DNA from: Lenzites betulinus
Lineage: Eukaryota > Basidiomycota > Agaricomycetes > Polyporales > Polyporaceae
NCBI GenBank assembly: GCA_022264855.1
Contig: JABYQU010000003.1
Span: forward strand, 434,001 to 498,000
DNA: 64,000 bases
Direction of reading: 5' to 3'
The notes under the pieces: model-generated
Database searches by the model: none
What the model was told of the DNA's origin: nothing
What the model saw: only the letters and a program-made list of their open reading frames with translations
Made by a program: the position numbers and the translations under genes
Shown: positions 32,991-47,300 of the stretch, piece after piece
Position numbering within the stretch: position 1 is the first letter of the stretch
How the letters are laid out: each line of letters starts with the position of its first letter

Positions 32991-34614
32991 CTACTCCGTC
33001 TTCGAACCCTTCGCCTTCCTCGGCTCGCGCTCATCGCCTGCGAGCCACAACGCGACGAAGATCACAAACGCGGCGCTCGTCGAGAACGCACCCGCGTAAT
33101 ACGGCCACGCCGCGCTCAAGAAGCGCGGGTACCCGTCGTGCCGCGGGGGGACGACCGGGACAACGGTCGAGCTCTCGAGGAATGTCAGCCTGAAACGGGG
33201 CACGCTCAGTATGACGCGCAAGATAAGTGGAGAAAGAGGGAAGGGCGCGTACCCCTTGCGCTTGTGGTTGATCACGAACTTGAAGACGCCGTGCCGGTCC
33301 GGGACGCGGAAGGTGACGGAGTACTTGCCGGGCTCGCCTGCGATGGGCGGGAGCGTGGTGCGGATGTGCGGGTCGAGCATGGTGAACTCGAGCTGCAGGT
33401 CCGTCAAGCCGGAGTACGCTTCCCAGGCCTCAAGCTCGGGGTTGTACTTGGAGATGTACGCGGTGTAGGTCTAGGAGGAAGCATATGCGTGAGAAGGCAA
33501 TATAGAAGCAGAAGTACTAAGCATGCGTACCACACGGTCGTTGGTCGTGTACATCTCGAGAGGACTAGTCTCGTTCACGCGGTGGTGCTCAACACTGTCA
33601 ATGCGGAGAACTTCGGATTCCTTGAATGTCCAGGCCGCGACGTCACGCGCGAATTGCCTGTTGCCTGACTGTTTGCCCCTGATTCTATCTTCAGCATACG
33701 CGGGGAATAATTACGACGGTGAGGACTCACTTAGCGACCTCCTTGTTGAAGAATTCGTCAGTGAACATATCAACGCCGCCGACCCAGGTTGCGCGTGCGT
33801 TCTTGAGGGTCTGGAAACCGGTGACCAGGCTCAGCTGGCTGCCTGCCCAAAGGCCCTCACCGCCCTTCTCTGCAGCCTCGACCAAGACGTCAGCGCTGGA
33901 GTCGCCGTCTGCGTCTGACGCGAAGCTCTGCGGGGGTGCTTTCAGCAGAGGTACCAGAAGCGGGTTGGTCCCTAGTGCCTGCGGGACGCCGGAGAACCAT
34001 ACTGGAGGGAGGTTCGGCGAGATGATCGAACTCCCGCGAGGAGGCTCAACTGGGATGACCGTCGCATGAGTGTCCCTCTGAGGGAAGTGGGAGACGAGCG
34101 GGGTGCCCGGAGGGGGGAGGATGAGGGAGAACTCTGAAGCGAGGGAGGTGAGGGGCGTCTGCTTCGTGGAGAGCGCAAGGAGGAGGTTGGTGTTTTTGTT
34201 GAGGAGGGACACTAGGGATTGCGGGGTGACATCCGCAGCGTAGGCTATATGACCAGGTGAGCCCGCGCTTCGTTGCAATAAGCATGGTTGCACCGACGTA
34301 CTCTTGGAGTTGGGAGCAAACACAATGACGTGAGCAAACTCTGCAACATCGTCCTTGATCACCTGAGGTTGGGCATCCTTGGGTGAACGGAATGTGAGCT
34401 TGTAGCCCTGCTCTACATCACAGTGTCAGGGAATTCAGTCTCCGTCCGTGACTGGATCGGTGTACATACTTTCAAGGTCACCAAAGAATATAGAGAAGTC
34501 GTCCTGCTTGAGAGAGGGGTCCAAAATAACGAGCACGGAGTCGCCGGTGCTTGAACGGGCGCACGCGAAGCCGACCAGTGCTACGAGAGGCAGCAGTCCC
34601 CGGAGAAAGCGCAT
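32991..34614 (-). CDS. wbp1: Oligosaccharyltransferase 48-kDa subunit, WBP1/OST48
   Basis: Essential non-catalytic subunit of the ER oligosaccharyltransferase, which transfers the dolichol-linked glycan to Asn of nascent proteins. Exons (minus) 34470-34614, 34302-34412, 33731-34244, 33531-33657, 33253-33470 and 32991-33189 give 437 aa. Signal peptide MRFLRGLLPLVALVGFACA is followed by DSVLVILDPSLKQDDFSIFF and YKLTFRSPKDAQP. Then the family blocks LLNKNTNLLLALS, GTPLVSHFP and VDMFTDEFF, with FVINHKRKG and PPRHDGYPRFLSAAWPYY before the C-terminal membrane helix. A short charged Lys/Glu tail follows (KAKGSKTE). The intron-3 acceptor had alternatives; 33658 was chosen because it alone keeps frame with the strong GTGAGT donor. 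Confidence 0.93.
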
Positions 34615-35257
34615 CCTTGCGATTCCTGCCTAAGTTGTGAGCAGCATACGATGATATTGTGCAAGAGTACCTACTGCGTATTAGCCTGCCTGACGTTCCG
34701 GATGAATTAACAGAAAGGACAGGACGAGGAGGAGGAGAGAGTAAAGACGCGCCAAGCCAAGTCGACGCGCGCACGACGACACGTAGAGCATGTCACGTGC
34801 GCCGTATAAATATCGCGGGCAAAGGTTAAATTTAGCTGTCTCTTCTACCCTCTCATCTTGCTCTCATCCAGTCCCAATCAACACTTGTTCGTCACCTGGA
34901 AATGCCGGGCAACACACTTTATGTTGCTTAAACTTGGAAGGAATCAACTAACTAATGTACTAGCAAGCTTCAGGTCTTGGTGCTCCTAAAGCCTGGAGGA
35001 CTTGAGTCTCGACTTGGAGTTTTGCAGTATGCACTGCTCAACCGGCCTTTTCAAAGCCACAACATTCAGAGATGCCAGAATAAGAGTCATACTCGATTGT
35101 ATACATGAAGCACTACTGTCCATGATCGTAAGTCCGTAAAAGTCCGTGAATCGTGCGCGTGAATATCCATGATCAGCGTTTACAGAGCCCAGCCCTGTTC
35201 GAAGTGTCGGTCAGCAGAAAGTCACCCTTCAAATGACCCGCTTCATAAAGCCCACCT
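34615..35257. other. Intergenic region between wbp1 and cerato-platanin
   Basis: About 640 bp holding the wbp1 promoter and the cerato-platanin 3' flank. No gene was recognised. Confidence 0.4.
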
Positions 35258-35677
35258 TTAGAGACCGCACTGGGAAGCAGCGACCTGCTTTGACGTGACG
35301 TCGATCCGCCCGAGCTGCGTCGCCTGACCGTTCGTGAGCGTGTTCATCGCCCCGAGTGCGATGTTGAACCCCGCGTCGGCGTGGTCAATTGCGAGCACAG
35401 TGATGCTCTTGCCGTTGTACGTCAACTGCCAGCACGTTCCGCACTGCGCGCTGTTCCACCCGGCGACCGCCGCGGCGCCGCCGATGTTCGGGAAGTGCGG
35501 GAGCGAGCCGAATGTGGAGAAGCCCTTCGTGAGCATTCCGTTCGCGCCGTCGGAGCATGCGACGGTCGCGAGGCTGCTAGACCCGTTGTCGTATGCCTGG
35601 TCGTACGAAAGCGTCACGCCGAGCGCGGAGGGAACGAAGAGCGCGAGGGCGGCGAATGCGAGGGCCTTGAACTGCAT
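35258..35677 (-). CDS. Cerato-platanin family secreted protein
   Basis: Small secreted fungal wall protein related to expansin-like double-psi beta-barrels; members bind chitin oligomers, loosen polysaccharides and elicit plant defence. Intronless, 139 aa. Signal peptide MQFKALAFAALALFVPSALG. The family pattern is clear: VTLSYDQAYDNGSSSLATVA at the mature start, CSDGANG, FGSLPHFPNIGG, GWNSAQCGTCWQLTYNG, ITVLAIDHADAGFNIALGAM and the C-terminal SQCGL. The four conserved Cys (two disulfides) are present. Upstream ATGs exist in frame, but 35677 begins the signal peptide. A TATA box lies about 80 bp upstream, consistent with strong expression. Confidence 0.95.
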   Translation of the reverse strand: MQFKALAFAALALFVPSALGVTLSYDQAYDNGSSSLATVACSDGANGMLTKGFSTFGSLPHFPNIGGAAAVAGWNSAQCGTCWQLTYNGKSITVLAIDHADAGFNIALGAMNTLTNGQATQLGRIDVTSKQVAASQCGL

Positions 35678-38600
35678 GGTGAGCGTAATAGGTAGGTGCG
35701 CGGAAGAGTGAGTCTCGCGGATGTGCTGCTGGACCCATACTGTGCTTTCACTGCGTCCTATATACCTCCAACCCTCTCGTCCCAATATCGGCGGCGAGAG
35801 GAGCTGTGATTCGTGAAGGATGTTTCTTGATGGCGGCTACACTGAACACTTATGCGACTGTCCTGTGACCATGGCCCATGCCCAATCCTTGTCTGACGAC
35901 GTTGCTTCCTCCATATCTAGAAGCATCTCATGACGGGGTATCCTCCCCCTCTCCTTCCTCCAGAATCCATTATAGACACGGCCATCTGCCATCCGCATCA
36001 CGGCAAGCCCGCACCGCATGGGTTGGAACTCGGCGTGGAGCCTGGTGCACCCCTTCACAGAGCCAAGCCAGTCTTACGCACATGTCGAGGCCTTCAAGCT
36101 GCACCACTGTCTCGTGGAACGGCCTGATTTCTCCTTTCGCCCGCGGCTCTCCTTCCCGCGGTCAACGGTTTCATGCCAGCCGTCCGCTACACGATGTTTG
36201 TGACGATGCGCGCCAAAGGTTCCGATGTTCACGAGATCGCAGGTATACGTACAACGTCGGACCGTCCGGATCCATTGGCCTGCACTCCCTTCTGTCTTTC
36301 GTCCTGCCATACCAGGAGACTTCCTTGCTCAGACTGTGAGCCAAAACCCGGTGTGCTAACATTCTGGAGGACCTCGCCGAGTTCAAACTTGCACGGAGAA
36401 CTCCCAATGAAGTTCGCTTCTGCAACGAGTCCTTGGCCAGTCCCTTCACTACAGTACTAAATCCAACCCGTGTTGACAGATCCTGTACAGGGAGCTTATG
36501 GGATCATCCACGCATACTTTGGCTGATGACAAGTGTGATTTCTATTTGAGTATTCGCCTGCCTGCCACAAGATCCTGCCGTGAGTCGCGTCCTTGTCTAG
36601 AACTTCAGTGACGTAGCTGAAAAGGCCGAAAAGTTCCTTCCCGTTCCTTCACACTGCAGGAAAATGTGTTGAGCCATGCGGGGCTGCGGCGACATGCACG
36701 CCGAGTATACACCGCCATGTCTCACCTCCCTTTTGGATCTTGGAGACGTCATTCTTGCATCCTGGGTGTTCTTTCCCGCTTCAAACTTGGTCTCTGAGCT
36801 GTGCATAGGATACGTGCTGGGACAGCCCGCTGGATGGATGTCTAACTGCCAACTGGCAGGATCTCTACTCTGGACACTCAGCAATAACCTCCGCTTCGTC
36901 ATGATGAACAAGAAGCGGCTGTTTCGCTGAATCATTCTGGTTGGCGTGTTAGTGGCTGTTAGTGGCTATTCGGTTTGCTTTGTCAGATTTCATGAAGCAG
37001 CTCAAATCCATGATCCTTCAATCTGATATCTTAGAAGATCGCTCCGACGCGCACTTCGAAGTTCGTGATGGCGGTACCGTTCCCGCAGCAGTGCAAGAGT
37101 GCCTTGGCTGTTTGATTTAACCTATGTCACAGACGCCCGAATTAATGCAGCATGCTCGCGTCGGTGTATTGGATGCATCGCGATCTTGTGGTAGCTGAAT
37201 TGGGAATGGTTCGTGGGTATCATTCTCGAGACGATTTTGTCGCTAATATGATCTTATTATTCGTATGCTGCGTTCTATTCGAATGTGCACAGCCCGCCGT
37301 ACTTCAGCTCGAAGTTTTTCGTTAGCCAGATGACTTTCTTGCAGTCCTACTACGTACCTTAGAAGTAGCCCCACCATCGCAAATCGTTCTCCCCGAGGGA
37401 CTCGCTGCGGTATGGCCGCATGCCGCCCGACATCATACACCACCGTAGTACGAGTTGGCGAGCAATCGTTGATCGGCGGAAGTCGTACGCACCACACGAG
37501 AGCACGCGGCGTGCTACTAGCGAGACGCGGGGCAAGCTGTGTTGATAGCTAACATCCCTTGAATATCGGAGAAGGCACGCAGCGCATCAGCGTCGGCCGG
37601 GAGGGAGCACCGACGGGTTGATCAGGTATGCGGCCCGTGGAGCGCCCCAGCGGTTGTATGTGGCACTCTGCGTCGATAGCAACCGCAGCTAGTTGCCCTC
37701 CGACGTGTGTGGTTAACGTCATGAGCGGTAAAAGCTAAGAACAGTATTGAGAAGACGCATGCAGAAGCGCCAGGATAGCGGACGAAACTGATGTCTTCGG
37801 TGAACGTATTACACTTGGCACTCATTCGCATGAATGATCTTCCGGGGCACTCAGGCTTGAAAGCCTTCGGCTCGTCGCGACTGTGTGTAATGTCAGATGT
37901 TGGCTGAACAAGATGTATGCGTTCTCTACCCTTGTCGTCAGCGGGCAAATGTGGTTTACTGAGTTGCCTATTACCCGAAATCATCATATGTCGAGTCTCG
38001 GGGCGCTCGACGTGAAGGCTTAGTGCCTCTCAGACGTGGGCGTGCGTCCTATGCTGAGCTGCTGCCGCTGCTTCGTGGCGTCCCAAATGAATATGCCGTC
38101 TGAACCCCGTAAAGCCCGGCCTTTATGATGGAATCGCGTGCGTTCGTGCTGCGACTGCTCGCCTCGGAGGACGTGCTAAGGTTGTGTTGCCTGAACACAG
38201 AGCGCTGCCACCGATCGGCATTGCATAATGGTGCGGACGTTCGTGATGGCGGCGGTACTGATGATCTCGGCGTAGCGCCGCGCAGCAAACCTGGGTGGGT
38301 CGATGAGCTTGAGGTCCTTGCTCTTCTGTAAGATATCATAATCTAGGGGGGATCCGCACTGATGAGCATCAATATGCAGCGAATGTAAAGCACCCTGGCG
38401 CAGCTGCTGTGGGAGACACGCACGAATAGATTTGCTGGACGCATCTGGGTGCAGACGAGACGCACTTGAGTTCGTTAACCACATGATGTTTGGCGCCCCG
38501 CGTAGGCCATTGATATGGCTCTTGCGAACACCACGGAGTGGATCTTGTACCCTCCGCCACCGATCCTCGTGCATGCTTCGCGGTCCCTTTTGCTCTTCGT

Positions 38601-39170
38601 AAATTGCGGTGGCGAATGATGCGCCCGAGGCGCCGGCTCTCTGGGCCTTCCGAGAATCTCGGCACGACCTCAAATAATTTGCAAGACAGCCAAAATTTGG
38701 TCGACGGACGACAGTGAAATTGTTTGTCGGAGATGTTCAGTATTGCCGTATAGCAAATGGCGGAGCGCACAGCACGGCGCATCGTATGTTCTCCGTTTTA
38801 AAATTCGTACGATTCGTCCAGGTGTCTGCAGCACATGCGCTTATCAGGGAGCAGCGCGGTACTCACCTTCCTTGTTTGTGAGAGTAAAAACTCATATCTT
38901 GCTCTGTTCGTTGCTGATACACGCGTCACCAGATAGAAGAGTACAAAAGGTTGGTTCCTCGCCGTGCGTTAGTCGTCAGCGTATGCTCATCGGAGGCGTT
39001 CGGATAGTCAGACAAACTTTCACATGGAGGGTCGATGTAAACTCCGCTTTAATTCCGCGGAGAATGCCGGGAAATGACGGTGCCCCGCACGGGCGTCCAT
39101 TGCTCACACTTGTGTTCGTCGCTGATCCTCTCGGTGAACTCGCTTCAATTCCCCTCTGCCGACTCCCGCT
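35678..39170. other. Gene-poor region, 3.5 kb
   Basis: No gene could be supported. Open frames are short (under 170 codons) and lack domains. A minus-strand fragment near 38050-38130 reads IIKAGLYGVQTAYSF, faintly like a membrane segment of Ctr copper transporters, but it has no partner exons. No transposon ends were seen. Confidence 0.4.
35758..35765 (-). promoter_or_regulatory. TATA box of the cerato-platanin gene
   Basis: GTATATAG on the minus strand about 80 bp upstream of the ATG. Confidence 0.55.
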
Positions 39171-40258
<1,088 letters not shown>

Positions 40259-42023
40259 CGGTAGATACACTCGTACGCTATTCGGACCGCACAGGCGCCT
40301 TACTTTGCTACCGTACCTTCCTGTAGTACATCTAGAATTGCGAAGTACACTCGCTGTCGGGTATAGATGGTTTACGTCAATATTCTTGCAATGTCCTCGA
40401 GTGAAGGTGGTGCAAACAATAGTCCCCGAGAGTCCGGCTTGGTCCTGGCTGTTCCCCGTACCTGCACGGTGTCTAATTCCCCAGGCATGTGTGAGATGAT
40501 TGAACAGAAGCATACTCCAACGTAGATAAGAAACGACCACACGATCATTCCTTCGATCGGGGCGTGTCCATCCACGGTCTGAATCACGTATAAGAATGGC
40601 TCTATTTGCGGCACGAATTAGGAGGTGAGCGCTGAGAAGTTCTGCGCGGAGCAGCCACATTGATCGACCGGTCCTCAAGAAGCTCGCCGATCCGTAAACG
40701 AACTCCGCGCAAGTCAGGTCGTACCCCGGCGGTAATAATACCTCGAGATAGGCTGGCACACGGACTCCATTGTGGAGGCCGCCTCCTGACCAGTGGTTGG
40801 AGGAGCACTGCGCAGTGCGTTCAGCACGCTTAGGCCCACCTCTTCTGCCGTGCCGACGGCGCCGGAGGGAGCAGTGATTGGGAGACTCAAGTCTCACCTG
40901 CTAACGTTGATCGCTTGTAAAGTGCCATCACTGGCATCGCATGAGGCCGTCGAGCGCCAGCGGATGCAAACGGAGCTCACATGTTGCAGGCGGGAGACGC
41001 TCGACATGAAATTGCTCTGACAAAGAAGGCGGGCGTCTGCCGCTGAGCTGAGGAGAGTTTTACGTTCGCACCCGCTTACGGGGCATGCGTGAGAGCTGAC
41101 TGAGGACGCTCAGGCTGTTCGTAATACTAGACCTTCCCAATGCGGAAGCGGAGAATGTGCCTTTTTGCACCGGCAACGAGCGCTGATGCAGTGCCGTGTG
41201 GTTTCCAGGCTGCAGCGCTTCGGAATCCTTCCCTCCCACCGTGCACCTTTGGTCTGGATCAGGAGCGGCAGGGCGCGCATGGGGGGGACAAGCTAAGTGG
41301 TCGGTGCCTCTAATATCAAAAGGCAAAGCGATAAGAACGATGCGTTTGACAGTTCAATCTGTAGAGGCCCCGCGCCCGTCACGAAGCTCGATGGTGATGG
41401 AGGCCGCGGGCGGGAACTGCGGAAACGCATGGCCTGCCCTGAACAATGAGGAATGGATGGAGGGAATTTGAGAAGGTAAAGAACAGCGGGAAGGTGACCA
41501 CGTTTCATCACAGTCCATGCTGAATTGTCCGAATATTCGCAATTGGTCGTCGTCAAAGATAGCTTTTCGCTGGCATTGGCAAGCGGTAGGCGCCTTGGGC
41601 CGTTCCGACCCATTCGCACACGGATCTTTACCAATCTCGGATGAATATTGATGCGCAGAGGCAACGAGTGAGACTCGGCTCGGGGGGGAGGACGAGCTGG
41701 CGGTGCAAGCGGTGCAGGCAACGGGGTGCGACAAGGACCGAGTTCGCCGCGCCGCCGAGTGTGCTCGCGGTCAGAACACATCGAGGCGCAGGCGCCGTCG
41801 GCAGCGCGAGCCCCAGCGTCCACCCTTGTCCACCGGACGATCCTATCTAAATCATGATCTCGCCCAGGGCGTCTCCCAGGGCAGCCTTGCACTTATATAG
41901 CATCACTTACGGCACTCGCTGGCGCCTGTGCTTCTCCTAGATTAACGCTCGGACTTACTTCAACGACCGACGCACGCATTGCCCTTCTCCCCCGACTTCC
42001 CCTCCTCGCTATCCAGACTCACC
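40259..42023. other. Intergenic region between adk1 and the transcription factor gene
   Basis: 1.76 kb. On the minus strand, 40370-40870 holds stretches with coding-like composition and intron-like borders (for example VGTAEEVGLSVLNALRSAPP, and EGMIVWSFLIYVGVCFC as a possible membrane helix), but frames conflict and no start was found. It may be an unrecognised or decayed gene. Nothing else was seen. Confidence 0.3.
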
Positions 42024-44339
42024 ATGAAGGCTCCCACCGCTCTCCAGCGCGGCATGGCCTGCCTATGCTGCCGCAAGCGCAAGATGGTCCGTGTCCCCTG
42101 CCCTCCCCGCGAGCCCGATGTCATCCGCTGACAGCCCTACCGGACAGAAATGTGATGGCGCCCGCCCCGTGTGCACACAGTGCTCGAAGGCAAACCGAGC
42201 GGCAGAGTGCCAGTACTACGAGAAGAAACGCACAAGCCGCACACAGCTACTGCAGGCCAAGATCACCAAGCTCGAAGCCCGCCTCCGCGAACTCGAGTCT
42301 GAGCAGACACCAGAACCCTCGACCAGCTCCGCATCCCCTTCGCCCAGTCTAGACGATGGCTCGTCGTCACCAGGCCTCAGCTGTACGTTACCTCGCAATC
42401 TCGTTTGTCCATGCTCGCACGCTTACGACCTCTATCCCTTGCTGTGTCCCTTACCCTTTAGGCTCCCTTCCATTCGACCCTGCATTGTTCAACCCCTCCG
42501 ATATGGAACACGACTATGGCGGCTCGGTTGGAAGCGATTCTTTGTCTCAAATTCATCCGGACCCGTTCTTTTCGGGACTCCAGGACGATGCGAGTTCATC
42601 GGGATTCTCTTGGCAGGACGGCCTCGACTTCCCTCCTGCAGTAGATGACTTCCTCGCTCCCTGTCCATCAGACTCAGGCTCAAGACGGCTCCCGGAAACT
42701 TCTACAAGTTCCACAAACTGGTGGGAGAACGACACTTTCTGCGAGAACAAGCGAATGCTGTAGGCCTTTCTTTCACTGCGGTCCCACAACGGGAATGAGG
42801 TACTAATTGACGGGCGTTTGCGTTGCACAGCCTCGACATCTTCTTTGCACACCGTCACCAATGCGCCTTCGACGTGCACATAGGCCGATTCAAGGCGGCA
42901 CTCCTCCTGCCTGCCGCGCAAAAACCACATCCCTCGCTCGTCGACGCTGTGTACCTCCTCGCTTGCTATTTCTCACGTTCCTCCGCTCTCACCGCTCTCG
43001 AACCACATTTCCTCAAACGATCTCTTCGCGGGATCGCTGATGCACTACAGAACTCGGACCGGATCGTCCAGGTCCTCCAAGCTTCGTGTCTTCTCGCTGC
43101 TTACTTCTTCTGGCATGGGCGCACTCTGGAGGGTTACTATCACTCGTCCATCGCTGCTCGTCTCGCTGTCGGCCTCGGGTTACACCAGATACGGACGAAC
43201 GAGTGGTTCCAACTCCAGTTCGCCCGTGCGGGGTACAACCAGGGTGACGCATCTGCCCCATTGAAACAATCTGTCCCCCTTAAGCCCCCGATTGATGAGG
43301 TGGAGTATGCGGAACGAATAGCGGCCTTCTGGCAAATCTTCTCCATAGACAGGGCATGGGCGGTCTCGACAGGACTGCCCACGGCACTCCCCGATGACGA
43401 TCACCCTCGCTCTCGAATAGAGACGATGTGGCCGATCACCATCCCGGACGACCCCGACGTGAGTTGCACACCTCTCGCGTCGCATACGGTACAAGTGACT
43501 GAGCGAACCTCGACCCCAGCCCGCACTGGACGGTATCACCATACCATCGATTGCCGGGACCCACTTGTCTGGCTCGGCTTCCACCTCGGCACTTCGTGCG
43601 AAGGCGATCGCGCTCTTTGAGCGGACTGCGCGCTTCTCAGCAGGTGCGTCAATACGGGGGTTCGCCCTATGGCTGCCAAACTGACATGTGCACAGCACCG
43701 ACGAAGGAGGACAACCAACACTCACTCGAGATGTCGCTGTCGCAATTCCTCACGAACCTCACGAACCTAAGCAGCCAGCAGTACAGCCTGGCGTACCTGG
43801 TCTCCACGGCGGACCTCGTGGACATGCAGACGCTCATCCACGCTGCCACGATTCACTTGCATCGAGACGCGCTGGAGATAGAATCGCAGTCGTATCAGAA
43901 GTGCGTCTGGGCGTCGAACGCCATGACCTCCATGATCAGGACCATGGCAGACAGCGACTACGACCTTTTGTGCCCCACTATTGCTGTGAGTCGCAGTCTT
44001 TGCCACTGTTAGTGCTAGTGGCCCCATACTGATGAGCGATGTGCAATCACGCAGACCTGTTGGCGCTCTGCTGCGGAAGTCTACCTCCGCATACGGGCAT
44101 TCTCTCAGGGACAGACGTTGACGACAACAGCCGAGCTGATCGAGCAAGAACTTGATACCCTCGTCGCAGCGCTGCAGCGCCTCAGTCTCGTCTTCCCCAT
44201 CGCAGGTACGCCCATAGCAACCGCGGCCTGGCTCACCTCGACTGACCCCTGGCCCCTCGCTTCAGGCATCTACGCCGCAAAGATACAAGACGACAGGGCG
44301 ATAACGCGCCAGACCTCCTTTGTCTCGCCCCTCGTATGA
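42024..44339 (+). CDS. Zn2Cys6 fungal transcription factor
   Basis: Nuclear DNA-binding regulator. Exons 42024-42086, 42148-42382, 42462-42759, 42831-43458, 43520-43643, 43696-43985, 44055-44205 and 44266-44339 give 620 aa. The binuclear zinc cluster is ACLCCRKRKMKCDGARPVC-TQC (residues 12-42), with an extra Cys in the first CxxC and an intron between RKM and KCDG, a common position. A coiled-coil dimerisation segment follows (LLQAKITKLEARLRELE), then a Ser/Pro/Asp-rich linker. The fungal-specific regulatory domain has LDIFFAHRHQCAFDVHIGRF, LRGIADAL, AARLAVGLGLHQI, FWQIFSIDRAWAVSTGLP and the C-terminal helices. Target genes cannot be told from the sequence. Confidence 0.9.
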
Positions 44340-47300
44340 CGACAACCCCCATGACGAACCTTAAGCCTTAAGACGTACATTGTATAGTGCCAACCTCCAT
44401 CCCCATGGACATGCTACGATAACGTTCTGGTTAATTATTGCATATGGTCTCTAGCTGGCACGCTGGGCACCCCTATTATTACACGCCCCTCGGTGCACGA
44501 CATGTCTCGGTCTCTCCCGTCATCATTTTTGGTATTTGGGGAGGATGGACCGTCCGCGGGATAATCTGCCCTATCTGTCTATTCGTTGTTCCCCCTCATG
44601 TGTTATTATGCTTGTATCAATTAGCCGACCTGTTACCCTATAGAACATACCCTCTGCTGTCCCATCTGGACCCGCATTGATGCCTTCCATTGCTGCTTGG
44701 CAATCCGAGGCACACACAGAGTGACTACGGGACTTCCCGCTGCATGAAGTCGAAAAGATGCCCCGCATACTGCGGACGGCGGGATCGGCCATCCCGACCA
44801 TGCCAGCCTGAGGGCGCGCACCACACGAATTCGCTTCGGCACGCCTCAAACTCGAATCCGCAGCCACGGACCACCCCGCCTGCGGACTCCCGAAACCGTC
44901 GAGCGCACTCCCTGGATGGGTGGCTATGTTAGCAACGCAAAACGCGATCACGCCCGACGCACTGGGGGCATGGCATGCATGATGCGTGGAACCTGAACTG
45001 CTGTATTCGATAGGCGTGTAGCCGTGCGTCGCCGGTGGCGCGTGCGCGCCCAGCTCCCTGTATCTCTGTTGCCGTTCTCGCAGGGCGAGATGCAGGGCCC
45101 GCGCGCGTCAGACTGAAGGAGCGCCTGGCACGGCGGAGGGCGGACCAGTGTTGCGACCCAGTGGCACGGCCGACGGTTGCGAATCACTGAAATTGATTTT
45201 TGAGCTCGCTCAGGCGCATCACTGCCAGTGGGATGTGCGATGTGGCAGGGCGGGGCGGGGGATGGTGCACGCGAGCCGTCGGGTCAATGGCGGGCCTCGA
45301 GATGGCTGCGGGGCGGGGGGCGCACGGCCGACGACGGCGCAGCACTGGGTGCTCTGTAAGATCGTCGTCGGAGGTGGGGTGGCATAATCGAGATTTGCGG
45401 CGGGTGGTCCTGGGGCCGTGACCTCCATGTGGTCGGCATTTCATTCAATGAAAGTGGTGTATGCCGGCGGATCACGGGCTCGATGCGGGGGGTGCCAGGC
45501 TGCGCTTGACGCTTTCCCTCCAAGAGGGCACCGCTGCTGCGGCGCTCCGATACTACGCGAGTTGGCCGTGCTGGCACTTCCGAGACACGCGGGCACGGTG
45601 ATGGTTGGAGGCGCGACCTGCAGGGATGATGAAGTGCGAACGCCAATACCTGTTTGGAGCCTCGCCATGCGCGAATGTGAGGTTGGTAAGGGCTGACAAA
45701 AGGCTCACTAACGTACAAACCGCGACCCGGGGCTCGTGTCCGTGTGTGAGAAGCTGCGAGGTCGCAGCCCTCGCATTGTTCAACGTTTTTCCAAGCTCGG
45801 CACGAGGGATAAACGTTGATGCACAGGGAGTCGAGGAGCGCCTCGAAGACGCATATCGGACGCCGTGACATGGTCCAGAGAGCCCGACGCGACTGCAAAA
45901 TTAGCGGACGTGCCGCTGGCGCATTCAATCAGGTTTTAGCGTGAAGACTCCTCGCTGATATCCGCCCGGACAGATGGGAATTTGCAACAGGGGGCGGGGT
46001 GACAGCGTTCGCCATCGTCGATCTTCCGACTCGGGACGTTGGGATGGGGTAGCTGTCAAACGGGAATTGGCAAGTGTTTCTGCGTTGCGGAATAACAGGC
46101 CAAAGAACCACCTAACGCAAATTGTCGTTACAGGCACCCGCCGAATGTGCTGATAGTTGCTAACTCGGAAGACGATCCTTCCGTTCCCGCAACGGCCCAG
46201 CACCATGTTATTCTGGTTGGCCGCTAGAAGCATGGTCAATGGTGGCGGAATGTACCGGGGACGGGCGGCGGTGTGCCCGTGGGGTCAATGGCGGCGTAGA
46301 TACGCCCAAATACGTACGTGTAAAGGTCCAGGAGATACAGACATCGCTCCGGGAGGAGGGGACAGGCGCCTCTGCGCCACGGGCGCCGTTACGTCGAGGT
46401 CCCAAGCGGGTCCGAGGTCAAACTTCGTGGAGTACTGAATAGCAATCACACATTGTCAGCAACGCATGTTGATCCACAGCAGATCGCCTGCTTCGTCAAC
46501 ACGGGGATTGGCGATATTTCTGGAAGAAACGTACCGGGACACCGCTCGGGCGCTAGCGCCAAGTGCCATCGGAGCACCCCTGCGGCGACTTCGCGGCGTT
46601 CTTCAAAACACCGACGTAAGAGACTGACAAACACAGGTTAGCTTGCCGAATTGCTTCCGCGGTCGTTGAAGATCCTGTGATAAAATTAAACGCGGTAAAG
46701 ACGGTCGGCCGAAAGAAATGAGACGTCGCCGGGAAACATACAATGCGAGGAGTCGGGCCGCTGATCAGCACACAAGGCCGTGAGTGGCCCAGTATCTATG
46801 GAGGTGTTTTCAATCCGTAGTGTAACAGAAACAGATGATGTGGAGCTGACGATAGTGCGTCGGGGTGTACAGACCGGGCGTGGTGTTGTTGCGCAACTAA
46901 CTTCGTTAGGAACCCATCTCGGACTTGTGGATGTCCGGGGGAACATACACGCGGCCTGGTAGGCAAGTGCCTCGAACAGTTTCAGCAGTTGCGAGTACAG
47001 TGGAAGCAATAAGACACTCACGCTAGGTAACGTACCTTCCACAAAGATACCTAAAAGCGAGGATCTCCGAGTGTGAGCGTGGAGCGCGGCGCTTGCTACA
47101 AGTTTGATTAGGACAGCCGCTTCAACTAGACTTGCGGACTACCCGACGAGATGCACTGGTGAAGGCTCCAAGCAAGCATTCGAGCACGCTCGCGAAGGGC
47201 GCAGTCAAGGGTGGTGTGGTATGGTTTACAGACGGCCTGCGCGAGCTATCGAGTACAAGGTGTGTCATAGCCTCGTGGCCGGTGAACAGCACTGCATACT

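Noticed and set aside
38049..38339. Fragment resembling a Ctr copper-transporter membrane segment
   Set aside because: Only about 15 residues are suggestive; no Met motifs or partner exons found, so it is not enough for a pseudogene call.
45284..45928. 214-codon open frame in GC-rich DNA, minus strand
   Set aside because: Atypical composition, no ATG context or homology signal; frames are open on both strands here.
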